Assembly (NCBI GenBank): GCA_947650365.1
Contig: OX393550.1
Coordinates: 115,802,630 to 115,866,629 of the forward strand
Reading direction: 5' to 3'
DNA length: 64,000 nucleotides
Source of the DNA: Chamaelirium japonicum
Lineage: Eukaryota; Streptophyta; Magnoliopsida; Liliales; Melanthiaceae
In this document: piece by piece, positions 37,257-46,003 of the stretch
Layout of the letters: every line of letters starts with the position of its first letter
Numbering within the stretch: position 1 is the stretch's first letter
The notes under the pieces: generated by a model
Told to the model about the DNA's origin: nothing
Database searches by the model: none
The model's input: only the letters and a program-made list of their open reading frames with translations
Translations under genes and position numbers: made by a program

Positions 37257-37974
37257 GAAATATATATGCGCAGAAAAAGATACGGGCCGTCTTTATTGCA
37301 AACACACGAGATTACAGATGCCGGGACCTGAGGACTCGAGGGTGGTGAGTCGGGTGCGGCGAAGATTTGATCATGAGATTGTGGGAGAGATCCTCTGGAT
37401 GGTCCCTTTGATCCGCGTCTCCACGTGGTGTTTGTGCAAGAGCTCTAAAGGGGTTAAGGAGTATCCGCCGTTGCTTTTGTCCCTTTCGTGCTTCGCGCTT
37501 TCTCGGCTAGGGGGTTTTTGGTTTTGTTCTTCCTCAATCCTTGCTAGACCTTGGTGTCCTTGATCGTCGGTTTGCGACGTCGATCGTGCTTTTGGCGTCG
37601 GCTTTAGCTTTGGCTTTGGCTTTGCTTTGGCGTGGCTCTGGCTTTTGCTTTACTTTGGCGCTTGCGCTTGAATGTAGATGGGTAGAGGCTTGCGATGCTT
37701 TAGTTCTTCCGAATTCGCGTCGTATCGGCTAGAACGTGCGGTGCTTTGCTCGTGACCAGCGTAGTTACTTGGCTTTGACACTTGCGTTGCTTTGGCGTAG
37801 GCTTTACCGGTGCTTTTGCTTTGGCTTCTTGCGTTGGCTTTTGCTTGAGCGTTGACTCGATCTTATTCTCGAACGGCGATGGCTACGTCGTCACTTCTCC
37901 TTTATTCTTTTGGTTTCCTCTACGGGTGTGGCATCGGCTTGACTTTTCCTCTCCTCCGGGCTTCTTTGGCATTA

Positions 37975-38420
37975 TCGGGGTTGAGGACTTTGTTTTGAAG
38001 ACGACGGGAGTAGCGCAGCTTCGGGTGTCCTTCTCCAAGCTTTCTTCTTCGTGAATGGAGCGGACGTTGTTGAAGACGACGGGGTGGTACCGCTTTGTTC
38101 TTCTTCTCCGGGCTTTTGGGCTTGATCGGAGTCGAAGGCTTGTTGGAGACGACGGGTTGATGCCGCTCCGATTTTCTTCTCTGGCATTTGCTTCTGGCGT
38201 CTTCGGAGTTGAAGGGTTGTTGGAGACGACGGGGTGATGCCGCTCCGATCTTCTTCTCCGGGCTTTTGGGCTTGATCGGAGTCAAAGGCTTGTTGGAGAC
38301 GATGGGGTGATGCCGCTCCGATCTTCTTCTCCGACCTTTGCTTTTGGCGTCTTCGGAGTTGAAGGGTTCTTCTCCGAGCTTTCTTCTTCGTGCACGGAGT
38401 TGAAGGGGTGATCTTCTTGT
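37975..38420. repeat. Tandem repeats within Tat LTR
   Basis: Units of ~65-70 bp, arranged as a ~130-bp higher-order repeat, share TTGTTGGAGACGACGGGGTG, CCGCTCCGAT and GGGCTTTTGGGCTTGATCGG. The 150-codon minus frame here only reads the repeat. Confidence 0.8.
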
Positions 38421-38587
38421 GCAAGGGTCTTCACGTTGATGAGGACTTTCAATGGACTAAGCCGGTCCCGAAGGGATAGGTTTGCCCGGGCCTCGTGAAG
38501 CCTTGGGTCGATAATGGGCGTGTCTCCTCCTTTGTAGAGCTTCCTCGCTTCCGTCTTCGTCTTCGACCTTTTGAGCCTTCCCCTCCC

Positions 38588-38600
38588 CCTCTATTTATAG
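38588..38600 (-). promoter_or_regulatory. TATA box of Tat LTR
   Basis: Minus strand CTATAAATAG in a C/G-poor pocket of the LTR. It would drive gag-pol leftwards, antisense to the IFRD gene. Confidence 0.6.
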
Positions 38601-39169
38601 GTGAAGGGGGATGGGAGAAATATGAGAAGATTTATTTGAATCCCTTTAATATCTCTCCCTTAACTACCCTAGATTTATTCCTTTATTGATGAGGGAAATA
38701 AACCTTTATTTATTTTCCTTTTCTGGCGAGTAGTTATGGCCCAATCTTTTTTTGAATTTATTTGAATCTTGCACATTAAATTGATGGCGACCCGGCTTTG
38801 TTTCTTGTCCGTCGGATCTAGGGATCGGCACAGATCCAAGTTTGTGTAGACGTTTACGCAACATCCCCCCGCACATGGCAGAGTTTCTTTCCTTTTTCTT
38901 CCTTTTCTTTTATTTCCTTTTCTTTCCTTTCTTTTCTTTCTTACTTTTCTTTTTCTTTCCTTTCTTTTCTTTCTTTTCCTTTCTTTCTTTTTTTTTTTTG
39001 CTTGGCCGGCCACCCCCTACCCGTGGGTAGGGGCTCGGGTTTCTAGAAGTGGGGCCGGGCGGGCCCCACTTGAGGATGGGCCCACCCGGCCTCCTGTTCG
39101 GCTCGGGTTGGGTCCGATGGCCCCCGGGTGCATGTCGGGTTTGGGTTTGACACAATTTGTGTGTCTACA

Positions 39170-39253
39170 ACGTGGCTAGAAGAAACTTAATCAGATCTCT
39201 TATATATTGGATCTTATAGAGCTTCTTGATTGTGTTGTAAATTCATGGCTCAG
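39170..39253. repeat. Right copy of 84-bp flanking duplication
   Basis: Partner of 17416-17499 (two mismatches). The sequence continues uninterrupted into 39254, so this side keeps the original locus. Confidence 0.92.
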
Positions 39254-39475
39254 ATCATGGCTTTAAGCTCCTCGATGTCCTCGTACTATTGTTGCATCCT
39301 ATCAAACCTCAGCGACTACCTACTCAACCTATCCATCCTGTCATCATGCTCCCAGTTCATATAGCTACATATATTTGTCCACTTCTGAAGTGCATAAAAA
39401 GATGAAAGATCTTAAAAAAGAAAAAGAAAAATTCACAAGAGGAAACTTGCTCTCATGCCAAATTTGATTGTACCA
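39170..39475 (-). pseudogene. Relic of an older LTR element (gag N-terminus and primer site)
   Basis: Read on minus, 39390-39240 resembles a gag leader (HDDRMDRL, RFDRMQQ, EDIEELKAM) with stops. GCTCTCATGCCA near 39452-39463 is two changes from the reverse complement of the iMet primer site. The Tat insertion and its 84-bp duplication apparently fell into this relic. Confidence 0.4.
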
Positions 39476-39602
39476 TGAAGAAAAATATATAGTTTAACAC
39501 TGATCTCGCATGAAAGATTCTAAAACCAAGCCCAAAATACAAAAGTAGCAACCGGAAGATCTCCACCAATTGACAACCTACTTTTCCTTATCTGAGATCG
39601 AC

Positions 39603-40190
39603 ACTCGTGGATGAGGTTAAATGCTACAATTGAAATTGTGGAGGATGACTTTGAAAGATAAGGGCTTAAAAATAATTCAAGCTAAGATGGAATATATGGA
39701 GTGCAATTTAAATGAAAATAAGAATGATAATGAAGCCCATTTCACAATTGATGGCCAAGAAGTACAACAATGTTATTGTTTTCGGTATCTTGGGCCTGTC
39801 ATGCAAAAGAATGGAGAGATAGCTGATGATATATCCTATAGGATTAAAGCTGGTTGGATGACGTGGAGAGAGGCCTCGGGAGTGCTATGCGATCGACACA
39901 TGCCTTTAATATTTAAGGATAAATTTTACAAGACAACCATAAGACTAGCAATATTATATTTAAGGTTCAGAATGCTGGCCCTTAAAGGGAGCTCAAGTTC
40001 TTAATATTGGCATGGTAGAGATGAGGATGTCGAGTTGGATGTGCTGAAAAACTAGAAGGGATAGAGGGAGGAATGAGTGTATTAGAGAAAATTTTGGAGT
40101 GGCACCAATTGAAGACAAGATAATGAAAAATGGATTAAGATGGTTTGGTCATATACAACGTAGAGCAGAGGTGGCCTCAATAAGGAGAGG
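39603..40190 (+). pseudogene. LINE (L1-type) reverse transcriptase C-terminal relic
   Basis: 39621-40004 encodes LKDKGLKIIQAKMEYMEC, FRYLGPVMQKNGEI, IKAGWMTWREASGVLCD and FKDKFYKTTIRLAILY, the order seen in plant non-LTR RT tails. The frame shifts near 39965. It resumes with PLKGAQVLNIGMVEMRM and VAPIEDKIMKNGLRWFGHIQ (to about 40170). 5'-truncated and dead. Confidence 0.85.
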
Positions 40191-40225
40191 GTCCCAGCTT
40201 AGTGTGGAAAATCCAAGGAGGAGGG

Positions 40226-40510
40226 TGTTAACGGATAGTCCCACATCGGTGATGGAGACACCCATCACCCACTTAATATACCCGCTGTGGACCTTGGTAT
40301 CAGAGCTAGCTTGTCTTCTGCTCCAGCTCCGGGTGCTCCCCACCGATCGTGCCTTGCCACGCGTGCTCCATGTGGGATAATCCTTGCCACGCGTGCTCCG
40401 TGTGAGGGGGAGTGTTAACGGATAGTCCCACATCGGTGAGGGAGGCACCCATCACCCACTTAATATACCCGCTGTGGACCTTGATGGGTGCCTCCCTCAC
40501 CGTGTGGGAC
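40226..40510 (+). mobile_element. TRIM (miniature LTR retrotransposon)
   Basis: Direct repeats start TGTTAACGGATAGTCCCACA at 40226 and 40413, each running to CCCGCTGTGGACC (about 69 bp). The primer site TGGTATCAGAGC follows the first at 40295-40306, and a polypurine tract GTGAGGGGGAG precedes the second at 40402-40412. The internal region is only ~118 bp with no coding. After the second repeat, 40484-40511 is the inverted complement of its own interior (TGGGTGCCTCCCTCACCG), giving a hairpin. Confidence 0.85.
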
Positions 40511-40584
40511 CTTGATGGTTACATTGTACCACACATTTCAATAATGTTATCTTATGTAACATTAACACCACCCCCACCCCCCTC

Positions 40585-40589
<5 letters not shown>

Positions 40590-40625
<36 letters not shown>
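40590..40625. repeat. (CT)n microsatellite
   Basis: Pure CT run of about 17 units after a C-rich stretch, in intron 2. Confidence 0.95.
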
Positions 40626-40626
<1 letters not shown>

Positions 40627-40666
40627 AAATTTAATAGTTTTGTATGTTTACCATCATTTCCATCAT

Positions 40667-40756
40667 TTATACCGAAACTACCCTCTTTAATTTTGACTTA
40701 ACCCTTGGTGCTTCATAAATACCCCAGGGCTAAATGAGGAGTAGTTTCGGTATAAA
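40667..40756. mobile_element. Small inverted-repeat (MITE-like) element
   Basis: 90 bp with ends TTTATACCGAAACTAC and GTAGTTTCGGTATAAA as perfect reverse complements (16 bp). No target duplication is clear. Confidence 0.55.
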
Positions 40757-40759
40757 AGA

Positions 40760-40760
<1 letters not shown>

Positions 40761-40792
<32 letters not shown>
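40761..40792. repeat. (GT)n microsatellite
   Basis: About 16 GT units with one GC interruption. Confidence 0.95.
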
Positions 40793-40990
40793 TGTTGGGG
40801 GGTGCTTAATGCCCAAACTTTTGGGGGTCAAAAGAACCCTAAAAAAATATGGTTACTCCAAGTCATGTGAGAGAAGATTGGCATATTACCGTATGCAATA
40901 CTCAAACTATTAATTATGCAAAATGTGTGATTTTATCTCCAATTATCTTGCATAGCACTTATAGTTTCGGCTTCTTGTATGGTTTTGCAG

Positions 40991-43172
40991 ATATATCACA
41001 TTGCTATATCGATATCTGAATTCGATCAAGATAGGATCTGCTAACGAGGCTTGCTTAGCTTCTCGTGCCATTGGTTTTTCTTCAACCCTAGTACTAAGTA
41101 TTTTACCTTTACCTTGGCGACTTTCTCACTACGAGTTTTTTTTTTTGGTTTGTTTGAAGGATTGCTGGCCATTACTGTTGGCAGAGGAAGCAGTGCACAC
41201 GAATTAATGGAAGAATCAAAATCACAACTTTCTGCAGCCCATAAATCTGGGTCCGACATGCTAAAGAGATCTGTATGTTCTACAATGCCTAGTTACTAAA
41301 CCTTAATTGAGTTATTGCCCTCCACCTTCCTCGGGATGTTAATGCTTGTTTTCATCTTCCTGTAATCGTTATTCATCTGATGATTTGTTTAGGTAGCAGA
41401 TTGCTTAGCTATCATAACTTTTGTTGGTGCGAATAATTTTAATGAAGTGGAGGAATCAATGAAAATCTTGTGGGAGACCTGTCATCCTAAATCAGGTTCT
41501 ACTGTAAGTAGCCACGATTTGCAATTTAAATGAATATAAAGTAGTTGCAATTTTGCAAAGTATGCGTGGCCGGCTTAATCCCTTAATTGATGTTCAAAAG
41601 CAATTTTTTTTTGATATTGATGGATTCTCTTTTGGAAGCTTATGCTATCTCTGTTATAGTGTGTTGACTAGCATTCTTTGCTTTTTACCAGGCTGGACCT
41701 GTCAATGAACCTACCACTACTGTAATAGCAGCTGCAATTTCTGCATGGTCATTCCTACTAACTACCATAAATAGATGGGGATTTAGTTCTAAAAGCTGGT
41801 CCGAGTAAGTGGAAATTGAAGCAATAGTCATGTTAATTATTATTTTTTGTTGTAAGCAGCACTCTAACTAAGATATGTCTATTTTGTTGACAACTCTGAT
41901 TTAGGTCAATTCCATTCCTTTCGACTCTACTAGAAGAAGACGATGGTTCCATGCGCGTTGCTGCTTCTCAAGCTATAGCCCTTATTCTCGAGATCGAGTC
42001 CTCGAGAAAGGAGGATGGTCTTGACATAGTAGATAAGGGTTCTAGATATGTTGAGGACCTTGCCAATGATTTGGACTTTTTCGAGGTACTATTTTTTTCT
42101 TTTTTCATTCTAGTAGTTTTTGTACTGATAATGCATATGAGGCAGTATCCAAATCTTCTGTTGTTTGAATACAGACTGATGATTGTTCTGAATTATCAAC
42201 GAGGATACTCCGAAAAGCTATAACATGGTCTAAACTGATACAGGTTTGAATTTCTTTGGTGTTAGTATCTTACTCTATTGGCTGATATAGTTGTATTTTC
42301 TTAAAGTTATGCTAACCTATTTGTGTATATAACAGATAACGTTTCTAAAACGTTTTCTTGGGAATGGTTTCTTCAAGCATCTGCAGGTTATAACTCTGAT
42401 CTGTAATTTGCTCACCTCGGCATCTGAGTTTCATAATATATGGATTCCATGTCATTTGGCACTTGAATTGATAGTTCTTGCTTTATATTCAAACTAATTG
42501 CATTGTTATTCTTTATACAGGAAAATGATATGTTTTACGATATTTTTGACTTATCAAAGAAAAATAAAAATATATTTCTTGAGGAAAAGGTGAGTTTTTT
42601 TAGTTGTGTCACCCAAATTCTCTTTTACTTGTATGTTTTCTAAGATTTGATTATTTCATCAATTTTATATTGCAATCAGTTCATCAATTATATGTTTAAA
42701 TATCTTGATAAGATGCTTGATTATTGGTACTAACTGAAAGTTCTCTCTTACGAAGAGAGTATCCAATTCCCTAGGTACTCTTACCGATAAGCAGAGGACT
42801 CGATTAAGGAACGAGTGTCGTATCTTGGCTCAGGTATGTATTTTGTTGAGAATAATTTAGCTACGGCTTGTTTGGTAGACTGAAAGTGTAACTAAGGAAG
42901 GGGAAAGTGATAAGACTCCCTCTCGTGAGTCCTACTGTGCCTAAGTGGAAATGTTACAAAAACAAGACAACCGGTGGGGGAGTGGCCGGTATCGTATTCC
43001 TCTGTTCGCCGAGGGAAATCCTATTCCCCAGCACAACATTTCTTTTCCCCTTCCTAATTATTAATTTTTATTCTGTTATAAATTCCTAAGTGAAACCTCT
43101 TGAATGTTTTTGCATGTGCAGGATAGGCGCCATGGTTATGGTCACTATGACGTGAATTGCCATGATGAGTGA
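40991..43172 (+). CDS. IFRD (interferon-related developmental regulator) homologue, exons 3-12
   Basis: Exons: 40991-41073, 41160-41272, 41393-41503, 41692-41804, 41905-42085, 42175-42243, 42336-42386, 42521-42589, 42756-42833, 43122-43172 (TGA). All introns are GT-AG and all phases agree with exons 10237-10345 and 16136-16216, giving about 368 visible residues; the family usually has ~430. Diagnostic stretches: SANEACLASRAIGLLAITVG, VADCLAIITFVG, ISAWSFLLTTI, MRVAASQAIALILEIESS, ITFLKRFLGNGFFKH, ENDMFYDIFDL, and the C-terminus LRNECRILAQ plus GHYDVNCHDE. The region between GSRYVEDLAND and ITWSKLIQ is shorter than usual and lacks a clear RNLFRDI motif. IFRD proteins form an ARM-like fold and act as transcriptional or ribosome-linked regulators in animals; the plant role is poorly defined. 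The unbroken frame suggests a live gene. Confidence 0.9.
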
Positions 43173-43406
43173 AGATATCGATAGCTCACAATTGTAAATT
43201 ATTTATTTTTAATTGTAGACGAAATGTGAATGTGTTTTCCATATGGTTTACATTGTCTTATTGATCATGTTCTAACTCTATCAAAAGCATCTTGGATAGA
43301 AGTCAATGATAATACTCAATGAATTTTTTTTTTTTTTTTATAACCATCGCTCTTGGAAGTCCTATTCGTCCGTTCACAGTTGTTTGTCGATCCCCAACAA
43401 AGGAAG
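43173..43406 (+). other. 3' UTR and downstream flank of IFRD gene
   Basis: AT-rich sequence after the TGA; no AATAAA is seen. A T16 run lies at 43325-43340, before the copia LTR. Confidence 0.5.
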
Positions 43407-43424
43407 TGTGACAAACCCTAGAGA

Positions 43425-43496
<72 letters not shown>

Positions 43497-43608
43497 TAGG
43501 TTTGGGGAGAGAATGAGATGATCTATATTGGGCCAATAGGCTAAATATATATCCCACATACATGTGCAGTCATATGAGTCTATACATGGATAACACAATA
43601 TGTTAACA
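43407..43608 (-). repeat. 3' LTR of second copia element
   Basis: On minus it starts TGTTAACATATTG right after the polypurine tract (minus GTTTGAGAGAGG, 43609-43620) and ends at about GGTTTGTCACA (43407). The outer boundary is inferred. It includes a long (GA)n tract at 43426-43492. Confidence 0.65.
43426..43492. repeat. (GA)n microsatellite
   Basis: About 33 GA units inside the copia 3' LTR. The Ser-Leu frames across it are artefacts. Confidence 0.95.
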
Positions 43609-45155
43609 CCTCTCTCAAACTTAAGGTGGATCATGCATCGAGAGTTTGCCAATCAGATACCGAAAGCGCGGCATAGGATGTGACTTCGTGAAGAAGTCTG
43701 CTATCTGCCCCGCTGAAGAGATGAAGGGGAGTGAAATTGTATCGGCCTTATACTCCTGTATGACGAAATGACAGTCGATCTAGATATGCTTTGTCCTCTC
43801 ATGAAAAACCGGATTGCTAGCAATCTGAATAGCGCTCCGGTTATCACAGTGAAGTGGAGTAGGCCCAGCGAAGACTACACCGAGATCATTGAGAAGGTGC
43901 CAAAGATGGACTATCTCCTTGGTCGTGGAGACCATGGCCCTGTACTCAGCCTCGGTACTGGAAAGAAACACCATCTTTTGCTTCTTGCTACGTCAGGATA
44001 TCAGCGAGTCCCCAAGAAATAAGCAATAATAAGTGGGGGAGCAACGCATAGTCAGATCTCCAGTCCAATATGCATCTGAGTAGGCTCGAAGATTGAGGGA
44101 GAAAGATGACGACAGAAAAAGAGATCTGGTGACTGTCCCTCTGAGGTATCTGAGGATCCGACGAAGAGCACTATAGTGAACCGAGCGTGGGGTTGCAACA
44201 AACTGGCTGACAATGCTAACAGCGTGTGCAATGTTAAGCCGAGTGATGCAGAGGTAGACTAGCAGACCCACAATCTGCCTGTACCGAGTGGGATCTGAGA
44301 AAGGTACACCATTCGTAGGACGAAGTTTCGAGTGAAGCTCAAGAGGGGTATCCACTGTGCGGGTATTTGTGAGAGTAGCACGACTAAGAATGTCTGAAAG
44401 GTACTTCTACTAAGAGAGTGGAATGCCATCCGCACTGTATGCTACCTCAAGACCGAGAAAGTAGCGAAGAGTACCCAAGTCCTTCATCTGAAACTGTGTC
44501 CTCAGGTGCTGCTGAAGGGAAGCAATCGCAACAGAGTTATCACCGACGATAATCATGTTATCCACGTATAATAGTAGGATCGTCCGGCACTGTGGGGACG
44601 ACCTCACAAACAGAGAGTGGTCCCTGATTGCACTCTGAGTAACCAAGCTCCCGGACAGCACGGTGGAACCGCTCAAACCAGGCACGAGGAGCCTACTTGA
44701 GCCCATAAATGGCCCGATGAAGTCAACACACATGTTGAAGAGGAACGCGAAGACCAAGAGGAAGATCCATGTAAACGATCTCAGACAGATCCCTGTGAAG
44801 AAATGCATTCCTTACATCCATCTGAAGAAGGGCCAGCGACGAATGACTTCAATCTTCAGAAGAATTCTAAAGGTAGTCATCTGAGCCACCGGAGCAAAGG
44901 TCTCCTCGTAGTCAATGCCGTACTCCTATGTAAAGCCTCGGCCCACCACCCGAGCCTTATACCGCTCTATGGATTCATCAGGTTGGTGCTTGACCTTATA
45001 GATCAACTTGCAGCTGACAGGCTCAACGTCAGAGGGCAGTGGGACAACATCCCAAGTCTGAGTCTGCTGAAAGGCCTGAAACTCCTCATCCATAGCCTGG
45101 CGCCACTGAGAAAACTGAACTGCCTCAGAGTAGGACCAGAAGTCCTGATATGCGT
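43609..45155 (-). pseudogene. Second Ty1/copia element: RT and RNase H
   Basis: From the right: RT N-terminus (WRQAMDEEFQAFQQTQTWDVV split by the edge of the insertion at 45156; IERYKARVVGRGFT); a degraded middle; LLLYVDNMIIVGD, where the second catalytic Asp of YVDD is Asn; FQMKDLGTLRYFLGLEV; RYRQIVGLLVYL; RNase H with AYSDAYWTGD, SSTEAEYRAM and DNRSAIQIASNPVFHERTKH followed by a TAG. Stops also follow VVGRGFT and GDSLIS. Gag, protease and integrase would lie right of the nested gypsy element, outside the window. Confidence 0.9.
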
Positions 45156-45189
45156 TGTGGGTGCAAATTTTGGTAAGAAGGTTGCCAAC

Positions 45190-45404
45190 AGCAGGACCCA
45201 CCGGCCCTGCCTGGTGGGCCCCCGGAGACCACAGCAGGACCCACCGGCCCTGCCCGGTGGGCCCACGAAGACTACAGCGGGACCCACCGGCCCTGCCCGG
45301 TGGGCCCACGAAGACTACCACGGGACCCACCGGCCCTGCCTGGTGGACCCACGAAGACTACCGCGGGACCCACCGGCCCTGCCTGGAGGATCCCCAGATA
45401 CGGC
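45190..45404 (+). repeat. Five tandem ~48-bp hairpin repeats in LTR
   Basis: Each unit is GGACCCACCGGCCCTGCC(C/T)GG and TGGGCCC, then ACGAAGACTACxx. Inside each unit CCCACCGG pairs with CCGGTGGG, so the block is a row of short GC stems, ~45 bp upstream of the TATA box. The last unit is degenerate. Confidence 0.88.
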
Positions 45405-45447
45405 AGCAGAAACCGCCATTCACCCCGGAATTCCTCCCAGAGAAGCC

Positions 45448-45456
45448 TATAAATAG
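45448..45456 (+). promoter_or_regulatory. TATA box of nested gypsy LTR
   Basis: TATAAATAG, about 550 bases before the gag ATG. Confidence 0.65.
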
Positions 45457-45851
45457 CAGAGCCTTCGAATGTAAAAGGATCGAACTCTCAGTTCTAAGAA
45501 ACCAGAGCTCTGGGATTTCCAACTTCCCATCTTCCACCTCTCTTTGATCTTCTTTTTCTCTTGAAAAGATTAGAGTTTTCAGTGATACTCGGCCTGTCGA
45601 GATCACTTCAACATAAGTGTTAGTGAATTCGGGTTGCTCCCTATAGCACGGAGACGTAGGCTTCGGCTGAACTCCGAGATCACATCTCTTGTGTCAAACT
45701 CTCTCTCTGATTGCACATCTCTTTCTATTGACATATCAAGAGGTAACTTCAAATCCAATTGACAGATCGATCAACGATCTTCAACTCGAACCTTCAATTG
45801 ACTGGTGCTGCGAGAGTCTTCGGGTCGGCACGAAGATTTTCCCCCACAGTT

Positions 45852-45868
45852 TGGCGCCGTCTGTGGGA
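45852..45868 (+). promoter_or_regulatory. Primer binding site of nested gypsy element
   Basis: TGGCGCCGTCTGTGGGA, three bases after the LTR, a common plant Ty3/gypsy junction. Confidence 0.75.
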
Positions 45869-46003
45869 TCCGATCAAAAAGTCCAACTCTCCGTTACTAC
45901 TTGATCGGTTGAACCTACAACTGATCTTGATAGTCAAACTTCCTCGCCCTCTCGGTTGATCATACAACTGAACGGCACTCTCGTTGCACCTTTCGCTCTC
46001 TAA

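Larger units (their letters stand above)
17498..39169 (-). mobile_element. Compound inverted Tat-like Ty3/gypsy insertion
   Basis: 21.7 kb. Read on the minus strand from the right: complete 5' LTR (37267-39169), gag, protease, RT, RNase H, second RNase H, integrase, antisense PMD gene, truncated 3' UTR to 25459. The orientation then flips: a plus-strand copy of the same family runs from mid-pol (17567) to the first 104 bp of its 3' LTR (25355-25458). The far left end is 54 bp of an LTR end in minus orientation (17498-17551). The outer ends therefore look like a minus-strand element, while the inside is an inverted duplication with ~6-kb arms (17567-24853, less the solo LTR, against 25459-31504) and a 606-bp spacer. 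A sampled ~340-bp stretch of pol differs by about 4%. Confidence 0.85.
37267..39169 (-). repeat. Complete 5' LTR of the Tat element
   Basis: 1903 bp; on minus TGTAGACACAC to TTTTTCTGCGCA. It contains a TATA box (minus CTATAAATAG near 38590-38600), a possible AATAAA signal (minus, near 37294) and a tandem-repeat block at 37975-38420. It abuts the 84-bp duplication at 39170 with an intact end. Confidence 0.85.
45156..45848 (+). repeat. 5' LTR of nested Tat-like gypsy element
   Basis: 693 bp, TGTGGG start and CCCACA end, a 6-bp inversion. It interrupts copia RT; the left target bases are TGCGT (45151-45155). TATA box TATAAATAG at 45448-45456. The primer site follows at 45852. Confidence 0.82.

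Noticed and set aside
37972..38424. 150-codon Lys/Arg-rich minus frame in the Tat LTR
   Set aside because: Translation of tandem repeats upstream of the primer site; no start context or homology.
43303..43652. Ser-Leu repeat frames
   Set aside because: Artefact of the (GA)n tract in the copia LTR.
10843..45155. One copia element split across the gene (integrase at 11 kb, RT at 44 kb)
   Set aside because: IFRD exons lie between them, the LTR sequences differ, and each has its own LTR at a different relative place.
45190..45404. CRISPR-like regularly spaced repeats
   Set aside because: Tandem LTR repeats without unique spacers, in a plant retrotransposon.
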